Shown here piece by piece: positions 42,907 to 50,912 of a DNA stretch of 50,912 nucleotides. Below the pieces are notes generated by a model. That model did no database searches, was not told the origin of the DNA, and saw nothing but the letters and a program-made list of their open reading frames with translations. The stretch is from positions 1 through 50,912 of the forward strand of contig ONTZ01000020.1 of NCBI GenBank assembly GCA_900320905.1. The letters run 5' to 3'. This DNA is from an uncultured Prevotella sp. Lineage in GTDB: Bacteria > Bacteroidota > Bacteroidia > Bacteroidales > Bacteroidaceae. The stretch's first letter is position 1; the number at the start of each line of letters is the position of its first letter. Both the position numbers and the translations under genes were made by a program.

Positions 42907-45843
42907 GTGAAAAAACATTTGTTGGTATTTGCCTGTATGATGGTATTTGTGCAGCATGTTGGGGCTCAGGATTATTTTACTTCTGCTTCCGATTATGCTC
43001 GTCTGTATGTGGGGGCAGTTGAACCACAGTACCAATTATGGTTGTGGCATGACATTCCTTATTATAAAGGCGATACAAATATGTATAATGGACGTATCAG
43101 TTATTATGGTGTAGTTTATGAGCATGTACAACTGCGTTTTGATCAATTGAAACAGAGGGTTGTTGTCCTTTCACCTGTGGGAAATATTTATTGTCTGCCT
43201 GAACAAGAATTTGTTGACTGGTTTGAGATGGACGGCCATAGATATGTTCATGATCCGGAGAATGACTCGCGATATGCGTCTCTGCTTTATGATGGAAAGG
43301 CTAACGGCATTCGTCTTTACCATAGTGTGTGGAAAGTTATTAATGGAGAAAACAGTTTTGGTGGAAAGAAATCACTAAAAGTTCTCAGCACCAAAGAGCA
43401 TTATATGCTCATGACTCCCGATGGCCAAAAGCATCATGTGAAAAGGGCATCTGATGTGGCAAATCTCTTTCCTGAACAGAAAAAACTGATCAAGCAGTTT
43501 GTAAGGCAGAATCATCTGTCATTTTTAAAGGGGGAGCGTGGGAATAGCCTTGTGAAAGTGGTGGAAAGTCTGCATGTTAGCAATGTCGCTCCCCAACCTC
43601 TACAACCCCCAATAGCCATAGAGACCCCGGAAGTCCCCGCCACAATGGAACACCCAATTGATGAAAATTCGCTTATTACCGGTATCCCTGTCCTTGATAG
43701 TGATTCCGTAGCCACATCTGTTGCTCCAACCAAGACCTATATTGTACCGGGGTTGAAGAAGGCACGAGCAAGTATTGCCGATGACCAGGAATTAGACGAG
43801 ATCGTTGTTGTCGGTGGACGGCAGTCGGCTGTAAGAAGTACTACAATGGGTTCAGAGAAGTTCAAGCCTCAGATACTGAAGAACATTCCCTCGGCTTTTG
43901 GCGAGTCGGATATCATGAAGATCGTACTTACGCTGCCAGGTGTCACTACCGTAGGAGAGGCCTCAAGCGGGTATAATGTGCGCGGAGGTGCTACAGATCA
44001 GAATCTGATACTTTTCAATGGAGGTACAGTGTATAATCCGTCACATCTGTTTGGCCTGTTCACGTCGTTCAATTCGGATGCGGTTGAAGATGTAGAACTG
44101 TTCAAGTCGAGTATTCCAGTAGAATACGGAGGAAGGATAAGCAGTGTACTGAAAGTGACATCGAAGGAGGCTAATATGCAGAAACTGACGGGTTCGGCAA
44201 GTATCGGTGCGCTTACCAGTAAGGCGAATCTTGAGATACCGATTGTGAAGGATCATATGTCATTGCTGTTGAATGGCCGTACAACCTACAGCGACTGGAT
44301 GCTCAAGAAGTTGCCAGAGGATAGTGGTTATAAGAACGGTACAGCAAACTTCTTTGATCTTGGTGGTGTGTTGACATGGAGGATCAACAACATTCACAGA
44401 CTAAAGATATATGGCTATTGGAGTAAAGACAAGTTCTCGTTCAGTTCAGAGGACAAGTACGGTTATCAAAACCGGAGCGTTTCTGCTGAGTGGCGTTCTA
44501 TCCTGAGTGAAAGTGTGACTGCCACGCTGTCTGGCGGACATGATCACTACGACTATTTCAACGAGGAGAGAGGCACACCTTCTATGGCAGCCCGCCTGAG
44601 TTTCGGCATTGACCAGTTATGGGGTAAACTGCATATTCGTCAGCGTCTGTCTGAAAAGCAGGTTCTCTCTTATGGTCTTTCCGTGCAGCATTACAATGTA
44701 CAGGCTGGTAAGTATGAGCCTGCTGGTGAGGCATCCTGCATTATGACAGATCAGTTGCAGAGAGAAAAAGCATTGGAAAGTGCCGCATATATTGACTATG
44801 AGCATTCACTCACAGAAAAACTGTCCGTTTCAGCCGGTTTGCGTTATTCTATGTTCAATGTCCTTGGCCCTCGTGATGTGAATTATTATGAAGACGGCGA
44901 ACTTCCATCGGCGGGGACATTACAGGAGACCCGTCATGAGACAGGCGTCATCAAAACCTATCATGCCCCAGAACTGCGCTTGTCGGCTCGCTACGCCTTC
45001 CAGGAAAACCTCTCCTTGAAGGCAGGCTTCAACACGATGCATCAGTATATTCATAAAGTGTCGAATACTTCCATCATGTCACCAACGGATATCTGGAAAC
45101 TCTCCGATCTGAACATCAAGCCGCAGAATGGCTGGCAGTTGGCTGCAGGAATCTATTACGAGACAGCGCGCAAACAATACGAGTTCTCAGCAGAAGTGTA
45201 TTACAAGCATATCGGCGACTACCTCAACTATCGCAGTTCTGCCGTTCTGCTGATGAACCCACACTTAGAGACCGATGTGATCTCTACCACGGGACGGGCA
45301 TATGGTATAGAACTCCAGGCGAAAAAGCCGACGGGAAAGTTGAATGGATGGGTCAGTTATACCTTCTCGCGTTCTCAACTCCGCCAGGATGACAATAGGG
45401 TGGCAATACCTCTGAATAATGGTGAATGGTATTCATCCGAATATGACAGACCTCATGAGGTGAAGGCTGTGCTTAACCTGAAGTTTACCGAGAGATATAG
45501 CCTTTCAAGCAACTTCAACTATGCCACTGGTCGTCCGACGACGTTGCCGGCAGGCAAATATTATGATTCGTACAATCATAAATACATGCCCTACTATACA
45601 GACCGCAACAAATACCGTATTCCCGACTATATGCGTCTGGACCTTGCGTTTAACATAGAACCGACGCATAAGTTGACATCCTTCCTCCACACCTCGTTCT
45701 CGATAGGTGTCTATAATGCCCTTGCCCGCAAGAATGCCTATAATATCTATTACGTCAATGAAGGTGATGAGATAAAGGGGTATAAGTTGTCTGTGTTTGG
45801 CACAGCCATTCCTTATGTTTCACTTAATATACGATTCAACTAA
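42907..45843 (+). CDS. TonB-dependent outer-membrane receptor with unusual N-terminal domain
   Basis: The protein has 978 residues from GTG 42907, which gives a signal peptide (KKHLLVFACMMVFVQHVGAQ). Residues about 25-215 form a domain rich in Tyr/Trp/His (YNGRISYYGVVYEHVQLRFD, YCLPEQEFVDWFEMDGHRYV) in place of the usual carboxypeptidase-regulatory domain. A Pro-rich linker (about 225-280) leads to the plug domain: LDEIVVVGGRQSAVRSTTMG, LTLPGVTTVGEASSGYNVRG, DAVEDVELFKSSIPVEYGGR. The rest is a 22-strand barrel ending IPYVSLNIRFN (terminal Phe-x). It is paired with a DUF4249 lipoprotein 3 nt downstream. Cargo unknown. Confidence 0.9.
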   Translation: MKKHLLVFACMMVFVQHVGAQDYFTSASDYARLYVGAVEPQYQLWLWHDIPYYKGDTNMYNGRISYYGVVYEHVQLRFDQLKQRVVVLSPVGNIYCLPEQEFVDWFEMDGHRYVHDPENDSRYASLLYDGKANGIRLYHSVWKVINGENSFGGKKSLKVLSTKEHYMLMTPDGQKHHVKRASDVANLFPEQKKLIKQFVRQNHLSFLKGERGNSLVKVVESLHVSNVAPQPLQPPIAIETPEVPATMEHPIDENSLITGIPVLDSDSVATSVAPTKTYIVPGLKKARASIADDQELDEIVVVGGRQSAVRSTTMGSEKFKPQILKNIPSAFGESDIMKIVLTLPGVTTVGEASSGYNVRGGATDQNLILFNGGTVYNPSHLFGLFTSFNSDAVEDVELFKSSIPVEYGGRISSVLKVTSKEANMQKLTGSASIGALTSKANLEIPIVKDHMSLLLNGRTTYSDWMLKKLPEDSGYKNGTANFFDLGGVLTWRINNIHRLKIYGYWSKDKFSFSSEDKYGYQNRSVSAEWRSILSESVTATLSGGHDHYDYFNEERGTPSMAARLSFGIDQLWGKLHIRQRLSEKQVLSYGLSVQHYNVQAGKYEPAGEASCIMTDQLQREKALESAAYIDYEHSLTEKLSVSAGLRYSMFNVLGPRDVNYYEDGELPSAGTLQETRHETGVIKTYHAPELRLSARYAFQENLSLKAGFNTMHQYIHKVSNTSIMSPTDIWKLSDLNIKPQNGWQLAAGIYYETARKQYEFSAEVYYKHIGDYLNYRSSAVLLMNPHLETDVISTTGRAYGIELQAKKPTGKLNGWVSYTFSRSQLRQDDNRVAIPLNNGEWYSSEYDRPHEVKAVLNLKFTERYSLSSNFNYATGRPTTLPAGKYYDSYNHKYMPYYTDRNKYRIPDYMRLDLAFNIEPTHKLTSFLHTSFSIGVYNALARKNAYNIYYVNEGDEIKGYKLSVFGTAIPYVSLNIRFN

Positions 45844-45846
45844 GAT

Positions 45847-47148
45847 ATGAAGGAATTGAGACAATTGCTATATTTGGTGCTATGCCTCATCATAGGTGTA
45901 TGTACATTTTCGGGCTGTATTGAGGAATATGAAGCCGACATTCCGTCAGAGGATACCGACCTGCTCGTTGTTGAGGGCACGATATGCTCGTCCAAGATGA
46001 ATAAGTTTGTCCTGACGCGTACACAGGCTCTCCATTCGATGACGCCAGATTCTTACTTTTCGTCTGTCATGATGTCACCCCCCCGGATGGTCACGAACGC
46101 CATCGTCTCTGTACGTGGGACTGATGGCTCTGAATACATGGCTCGCGAACATAGCAAGGAGATAGATCCCGGCTTTTACGTTGGAGGCAACCCTCAGGAC
46201 GGCATCACGAGGGAGTCTATCTACCCGGCTACTGGCGGATATTACTCCTGCCAACTTGGTGCTCTCAATCCCGACGTGGAGTATTATCTGCATATCGAGG
46301 TTGGCGGTGAGGTCTATGAGTCTGTACCTCAGAAACCGCTGCCCACTGAGAAAATAGCGGAAGTAAGTGCGGTACAGGACGCGCCGCAAAGTAATATCGA
46401 CATCCTCGTCACGCCTGAAGCCCCTTTGGTGTCTGATGAGGCGAACTACTATTCGTGGACATACGATGAGACCTGGGAACTGCGTCCAGAATACGTGACC
46501 AACATGGTTTTCGACACAGGAGAGATGAAACCCGTCAGGAAGACAGATCAGTTTCCAAGACGTGGGTGGAAAGATGCAACAGGCACGACAATCATGGTTG
46601 GCGCCAGTACCAGTTACGAAGGACAGCACATCCGGAGACTCAAGTTGTACGACATCGACCGTGGTGACGAACGGGTCTATTACAGGTACAGTGGACTGGT
46701 TCATCAACGTGCCATCTCAAAGGCTGAGTACGAGTATGAGACAGCAAGACGTCAGGCTAGTTCAGAGATGGGAGGTTTGTTCACCCCCCAGCCCTCAGCC
46801 CTTCCAACCAATATCCGTTGCCTCACGTCAAAAAAGCATGTGATAGGATTTGTGGGATGCTCATTGAATACGAGCGAATACCGGTTCTTCATTGATGCCG
46901 AAAATTTCTCTGTCCTTATTCCTCAGATTAGAGATCTCGTATGGCTTGAGGATTGTAATGAGACAGACTGCTTGCGAATGGTATATAGTGGCATGTACCT
47001 ATGTATATGGGAAGATAACAGAAAAATTGGCTACGAATTGCGAACAGGCTGGGCTTTCGACTATCAACTCGATGTCAGGTTAAGGCATGCAGGTGTCTAT
47101 ATTGAAGAACCTGTTTTTTGGTCACTGAAAGAAAACGTAAGTTATTGA
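45847..47148 (+). CDS. DUF4249-type outer-membrane lipoprotein, partner of the TonB receptor
   Basis: The protein has 433 residues: signal peptide with lipobox FSGC (Cys24), then CIEEYEADIPSEDTDLLVVE and GTICSSKMNKFVLTRTQAL, the start pattern of DUF4249. It continues with beta-sandwich repeats (LNPDVEYYLHIEVGGEVYES). It is analogous to a SusD-like surface partner but from a different family. It starts 3 nt after the receptor stop and ends 9 nt before the third gene. Confidence 0.85.
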   Translation: MKELRQLLYLVLCLIIGVCTFSGCIEEYEADIPSEDTDLLVVEGTICSSKMNKFVLTRTQALHSMTPDSYFSSVMMSPPRMVTNAIVSVRGTDGSEYMAREHSKEIDPGFYVGGNPQDGITRESIYPATGGYYSCQLGALNPDVEYYLHIEVGGEVYESVPQKPLPTEKIAEVSAVQDAPQSNIDILVTPEAPLVSDEANYYSWTYDETWELRPEYVTNMVFDTGEMKPVRKTDQFPRRGWKDATGTTIMVGASTSYEGQHIRRLKLYDIDRGDERVYYRYSGLVHQRAISKAEYEYETARRQASSEMGGLFTPQPSALPTNIRCLTSKKHVIGFVGCSLNTSEYRFFIDAENFSVLIPQIRDLVWLEDCNETDCLRMVYSGMYLCIWEDNRKIGYELRTGWAFDYQLDVRLRHAGVYIEEPVFWSLKENVSY

Positions 47149-47157
47149 AGATTGAAC

Positions 47158-48408
47158 ATGAATAACAGAATAATGTCACTGATAGCAGCGATGGTGCTTA
47201 CACTGAGTATCTCTGCTGCACGTATTGAGACAGACCGCTCATGGTACCTCGCAGGTGAGGCGATGAAAGTCAGTGTGACTATTGATAATGCTTTAATAGC
47301 ATACGCAGAACTGTGTGATACCCATAGTTTGGTGGCGGGTGTCATCGTCAGTCTTAAGGGAGGAGAAGGAGAGGGCATCATCGAACTGCCTTCCAATCTC
47401 CATAGTGGGTATTATGTGTTGTCGGTCTATGCTCGCAACAATATACATGTGTCTCACCGGCTTGTCGCTGTTGTCAATCCGCTTCACAAGAGTGAGGACG
47501 ACGATGTCGAATGGGTGTCGGATGATAGTTGTTGGGTATCGGGTGTCGGAAATGCGGATATGGTCGGTGTGAAGGACGATGAGGTGCGTGAGACGGAAGG
47601 CCATATCATCAAGGCGCGTATTAGGAATGTCTATGATGGTCATTCTTTTGGTAGAAGCCAGATCCAACCTTCCGTGAGTATCATAGGGAAACAGATACAT
47701 TATTTTGAAGGAAAGATGGTGAATGACTCCATAGCCATCTTCTATACTTTCGGCATCCATGGCAAGCAACCGTTAGTGCTCTCTGCCTTGTCGTCCACAG
47801 GTGTGAGCCTACCTATTGAGATGATCAGTCCGTTTGCCACCTTACTTCCGAAAAGGCTCCCACATCTCGTGTTCCATTACAGACGCAGTGAGGTGGAAAC
47901 CCGTTCCATTGCCATGCAGCGGCACCAAATGGCCATAGCACCTGCCAAGCGTGAATTAAAGTTGGGTGACTTATCTGATGACGCGGCAGAGGATGGCGTG
48001 CCATTAGCGTATGACGAGGTTGTGTTTGGCACGAAGCCCGACCTGACCTATAACCTTGACGAGTACCGGCAGTTTTTTACCATCAGGGAGGTGCTACTTG
48101 AATATGTGAGTTGCGTAACGACCAGGAAAGTAAATGGCGTACCACAACTGCTTGTCCGTAAGGAGGATGCCCCCTATGATAGTTCATGGCCATCCATGGT
48201 ACTGATCGACGGTATGCCGGTCATTGACACAGAACGTCTTCTGAAATACGATGCCCGCCGTATTCACTATATCAATATCTATGGTGGTCAATACACATTT
48301 GGTAACGGCATATACAACGGCATTCTGTCGTTTATCACCCGCTCAGGGCGACTCACGAACTATCCAACCGAGCCCAACGTACAGTATCTCGTGTATGATT
48401 TCCCTTAA
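47158..48408 (+). CDS. Exported MG2/plug-like protein, third gene of the TonB-receptor operon
   Basis: The protein has 416 residues from ATG 47158 (TTG 47152 is also in frame) with signal peptide NRIMSLIAAMVLTLSISAA. ETDRSWYLAGEAMKVSVTID followed by GYYVLSVYARN is an MG2-like module related to the start of the protein at 8455-11289. The C-terminus (SMVLIDGMPVIDTERLLKYD, YINIYGGQYTFGNGIYNGIL, SFITRSG) copies the end of a TonB-receptor plug domain without a barrel. It may bind the receptor or its cargo. No terminator is visible after the stop. Confidence 0.7.
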   Translation: MNNRIMSLIAAMVLTLSISAARIETDRSWYLAGEAMKVSVTIDNALIAYAELCDTHSLVAGVIVSLKGGEGEGIIELPSNLHSGYYVLSVYARNNIHVSHRLVAVVNPLHKSEDDDVEWVSDDSCWVSGVGNADMVGVKDDEVRETEGHIIKARIRNVYDGHSFGRSQIQPSVSIIGKQIHYFEGKMVNDSIAIFYTFGIHGKQPLVLSALSSTGVSLPIEMISPFATLLPKRLPHLVFHYRRSEVETRSIAMQRHQMAIAPAKRELKLGDLSDDAAEDGVPLAYDEVVFGTKPDLTYNLDEYRQFFTIREVLLEYVSCVTTRKVNGVPQLLVRKEDAPYDSSWPSMVLIDGMPVIDTERLLKYDARRIHYINIYGGQYTFGNGIYNGILSFITRSGRLTNYPTEPNVQYLVYDFP

Positions 48409-48447
48409 CGTTAATGCATAGCAATAGCGACGATATTAATGATGCTG

Positions 48448-48723
48448 TCACCGTTCTTGATACTTGTCACCCTCCTTTGAAGTGGAAACCTCAAAGAATT
48501 TGTCGGTGTTGACATTCGTCACATCGACAGTCTGTGGACTGCCCGTGCCTGTGCTAAACACGAAACTCATAGCATCATAGTCCTCATTGATGGTGTAGGT
48601 CTGCTTGTACCATTTCTTGCCGCCCACCTCGTACAAATACTTATCGCCAGTCCTCAACTCCGGACGCTGTTGGCAGTATCCGTGTTCTTCAACCTCTTCC
48701 GTGTAGGTGATGACGTGTGGCAT
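48448..48723 (-). pseudogene. fragment of a starch-binding C-terminal module (alpha-amylase type)
   Basis: A 91-codon frame contains KYLYEVGGKKWYKQTYTINE and then DAMSFVFSTGTGSPQTVDVT and FFEVSTSKEGDKYQ. This resembles the C-terminal CBM26-like module of Bacteroidales alpha-amylases. The catalytic part is absent, and upstream is immediately the stop of the LRR gene (18 nt). It may be a decayed leftover or an independent small protein; no signal peptide and no promoter were seen. Confidence 0.5.
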
Positions 48724-48741
48724 TTTGCGATTATGAATCTA

Positions 48742-50912
48742 TCACTTGCTTAATATTGTTTTTGACACCATAATGACATCAGCGCTGTTGACAACACCGT
48801 CACCATTGACATCGGCCTTTTCTTTAATTAAATTAATGTTATAGCCAGCAATATAATTAGTCAAATCTACAATGTCCTGAGCATTAACTTCACCATCTGA
48901 ATTAACATCACCTTTGATAATTGAAACGATTGTTAACACACCATTAATGTAGGAAATGTCATAGTTCTTTGCTTCTGCGCCTGATACAACAATGTCATAT
49001 TCACCCGCAGGAGAATCTACCGTAGCCTTGGTGGTCGCTGTCGGCTCTTTAGTCAAAATCTTCTCGTCCTCATCATTCACAAATCCATCATAGATAAATC
49101 TGAATTCAGGATTCTCTTCGCCGTAATTGCGAGAACATGATTCGGCGGTAATCGTCAGAGGTGCTTTCTTGATGGTATATTCATAGTCCAGCACATCCTT
49201 GATGTTATAGCCGTTAGTTGTATAGGTAACATCTATACGTTTCTGATAGGTTCCTGCATCTTTTGCCTCTGTGTCCCTATTATCAAGTACAATTGGGAAA
49301 TCTGTTTTATATCCAATCACATGACCTTCACCGCTATATGTGAAATTACTATATATCTCACCAACGGCTTCAATCTTATCGGTATAGTCTTTCCAAATCT
49401 TTGTCGATTTGTAATTGTCTGGGAAGAATACATAAATCTTGCTATCTTCTGCAGAATTCGAAAGGAATGTATTTGCGTCATCCAAAGTTGGTGGTGTCAC
49501 ACCAAGGATAACAAGTGTCTTAAGATTATTACAACGATTGAATGAAGAACTATGGATAGTCCTGACCGATGACGGTAGGTAGAGTTCCGAAATTGCTGTA
49601 GAATAGAAGATGCAGTAACCTAATGATTTGACTTTCGGCCCGATTGTGATTTCGCTTAATGTACTGACATAGGCAAAGGGAGAATATCCATTATCTTTTT
49701 TTTCTGTATAACTCAGGGTTCGTCCAAGATAAAGAGATTCTAATGGACAGTCGTTGAACAGGCCATAGCCCTTTCCATTAGAAGCGCCATAGCCAAGAGC
49801 CAAAGTTTCCTCACCATCAGCGAATACTACCTGCTTAACGCCTGTACATCCTGAGAAAGCATAATTGCCAATACCAGTTGTTGTGGCAGGGATCTTGAAC
49901 TCCGTCAGCCCCGTACAATCCTGGAATGTGTAAGCACCAATGGTTACAAGATTTTCTGGCAGATCGAAGTTGGTAAAGGTTACACAGCCCTTGAATGCTC
50001 CCTCATCAAATGCCGTCACTGTGCTCGGGAATTGTGGCGTGGGCAGGTTGATACAACCGTCAAAAGCATATTTCCCGACAGATTGCAGTTCGCAACTCTT
50101 ATTAAACACAACGCTGCTCAATTCTGTGTCACCCTGGAAAATGTAATTGGGAATACGAGTCACAGGATTGCCGAAGCGTGCTTCCGTCAGCGTTGCCATA
50201 TTGGCCAGCGGAGAATAGTTATAACTCAAGTTACGCCCGATAAAGACAGAAGTAATAGGACAATCCTTGAACAATCCCGTCTTCTCTCCTTCGGAAGAGC
50301 CATTTCCTAAAGCCAGAGTCTCTTCACTCTCCTCAATGGCAAAGTTGTTGAAAGCCACACAGCCCTGGAAAGCATAGTTGCCAATACTCTTCAATGCAGG
50401 ATGGAAGATAAGGCCTGTCAGTTGTTTACAACCGTTAAACGCATAATCACCAATAGTCTCTAAACTGTGTGGAAGCACCAATGAGGTAATCGTTTCACAA
50501 TTATAGAATGCACAACTACCAATAGAAGTAATTGCGTCTGCCATCGATACAGACTTCAAAAATAGATCTCCACGGAAAAGATTACTTTTTACACTTACAG
50601 CATCTTCGCCAATATTAACTTCTATCAATGTAGGATGATCACGGAAAGGTGACCTGTTGCTGTATGTTGTTGTACTGTTATTCCATTTTGCCTCGTAACT
50701 AGTGTTATAAGTAAGATCCCTCTGTAAGTCTACTGACACTATTGGGCAGTCATAGAACAAACCGTAACCTGGACCATCATTTGCACCATAACCTAAGGTC
50801 AGTTTAGAAGCTCCTATCTCCTTACCCTTCTCAAATATCAGTCTAGAGATGCCCGTACAATTAGCAAATGCATAATTACCTATACTATTCAAAGTACCAG
50901 GTATTGTAAATG
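48742..50912 (-). CDS. BspA-like leucine-rich-repeat surface protein with MBG and dockerin domains, 5' end outside window
   Basis: At least 722 residues are visible; the frame runs through the window edge. Most of it is LRR_5 repeats with the core SIGNYAFxxCxxLxxLxxP (for example LKSIGNYAFQGCVAFNNFAI). They are arranged in three longer blocks that each contain an LGYGA.xGxGYGLFxDCP module (residues about 29-47, 196-212 and 367-385 counted from TTG 50892). Then comes an MBG-type domain (IKKAPLTITAESCSRNYGEE). The C-terminus is a type I dockerin with two calcium loops, DVNSDGEVNAQD and DVNGDGVVNSAD. Such proteins are exported adhesins or glycan-associated proteins in Prevotella. A cohesin partner is not in the window. 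Confidence 0.88.
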   Translation of the reverse strand, partial: FTIPGTLNSIGNYAFANCTGISRLIFEKGKEIGASKLTLGYGANDGPGYGLFYDCPIVSVDLQRDLTYNTSYEAKWNNSTTTYSNRSPFRDHPTLIEVNIGEDAVSVKSNLFRGDLFLKSVSMADAITSIGSCAFYNCETITSLVLPHSLETIGDYAFNGCKQLTGLIFHPALKSIGNYAFQGCVAFNNFAIEESEETLALGNGSSEGEKTGLFKDCPITSVFIGRNLSYNYSPLANMATLTEARFGNPVTRIPNYIFQGDTELSSVVFNKSCELQSVGKYAFDGCINLPTPQFPSTVTAFDEGAFKGCVTFTNFDLPENLVTIGAYTFQDCTGLTEFKIPATTTGIGNYAFSGCTGVKQVVFADGEETLALGYGASNGKGYGLFNDCPLESLYLGRTLSYTEKKDNGYSPFAYVSTLSEITIGPKVKSLGYCIFYSTAISELYLPSSVRTIHSSSFNRCNNLKTLVILGVTPPTLDDANTFLSNSAEDSKIYVFFPDNYKSTKIWKDYTDKIEAVGEIYSNFTYSGEGHVIGYKTDFPIVLDNRDTEAKDAGTYQKRIDVTYTTNGYNIKDVLDYEYTIKKAPLTITAESCSRNYGEENPEFRFIYDGFVNDEDEKILTKEPTATTKATVDSPAGEYDIVVSGAEAKNYDISYINGVLTIVSIIKGDVNSDGEVNAQDIVDLTNYIAGYNINLIKEKADVNGDGVVNSADVIMVSKTILSK

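Overview
The window is a Bacteroidota chromosome segment, most probably Bacteroidales and close to Prevotella/Segatella. The evidence is: many promoters of the Bacteroidetes sigma type (TAnnTTTGC at -7, no Shine-Dalgarno requirement); the Bacteroidetes order of the cell-wall/division (dcw) cluster without murF or ddl; a TonB-dependent receptor paired with a DUF4249-type lipoprotein; glycine-lipid acyltransferases; and a BspA-like LRR protein ending in a dockerin. No rRNA, CRISPR array or complete insertion sequence was seen.

Region by region. (1) 1-2970 is accessory DNA. It holds the 3' part of an RloB-like gene (often a defence partner), decayed pieces of antitoxin-like XRE regulators, and one AAA ATPase/PD-(D/E)xK gene. 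That gene is bracketed by two inverted copies of a long palindrome, giving a compact 1.6 kb unit that looks mobile. (2) 2971-8466 holds a histidine-kinase-like membrane protein without the phospho-accepting His, gyrB, a tRNA-Glu(UUC)-rpsT transcription unit, and recO with an apparently leaderless promoter. (3) 8455-14326 holds a large exported MG2-type protein with a small exported partner, and a BlaI-type repressor/M56 membrane peptidase pair under three evenly spaced operator-like palindromes.

(4) 14514-29995 is a complete leftward dcw operon: mraZ-rsmH-ftsL-ftsI-murE-mraY-murD-ftsW-murG-murC-ftsQ-ftsA-ftsZ. It makes lipid II from UDP-MurNAc (MurC, D, E, MraY, MurG; MurF must be elsewhere), polymerises and crosslinks septal wall (FtsW/FtsI), and builds the Z-ring (FtsA/FtsZ with FtsQ/L). 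Several gene junctions carry short tandem repeats. (5) 30291-32131 encodes the two glycine/ornithine-lipid-type acyltransferases. It is followed by a 19-bp-stem hairpin and a 21-bp tandem repeat, then dgt (leftward), dut (rightward) and a three-gene envelope operon (TPR lipoprotein, DUF4292 lipoprotein, EnvC-like degenerate LytM protein).

(6) 38626-42780 holds an M20 deacetylase (ArgE-like), a candidate structured small RNA unit of about 230 nt with its own promoter and terminator and no substantial ORF, and an operon of a DUF4359-like protein with two glycosyltransferases. (7) 42907-48408 is a three-gene outer-membrane system: TonB receptor, DUF4249 lipoprotein, and an MG2/plug-like protein. 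(8) 48448-50912 holds a fragment resembling the C-terminal starch-binding module of an alpha-amylase, and a BspA-like LRR/MBG/dockerin surface protein running off the window.

The most interesting signals are the palindrome-flanked ATPase unit, the unnamed structured RNA at about 39.74-39.97 kb, and the recurring 10-bp CCTAGG tandem repeats inside the dcw operon.
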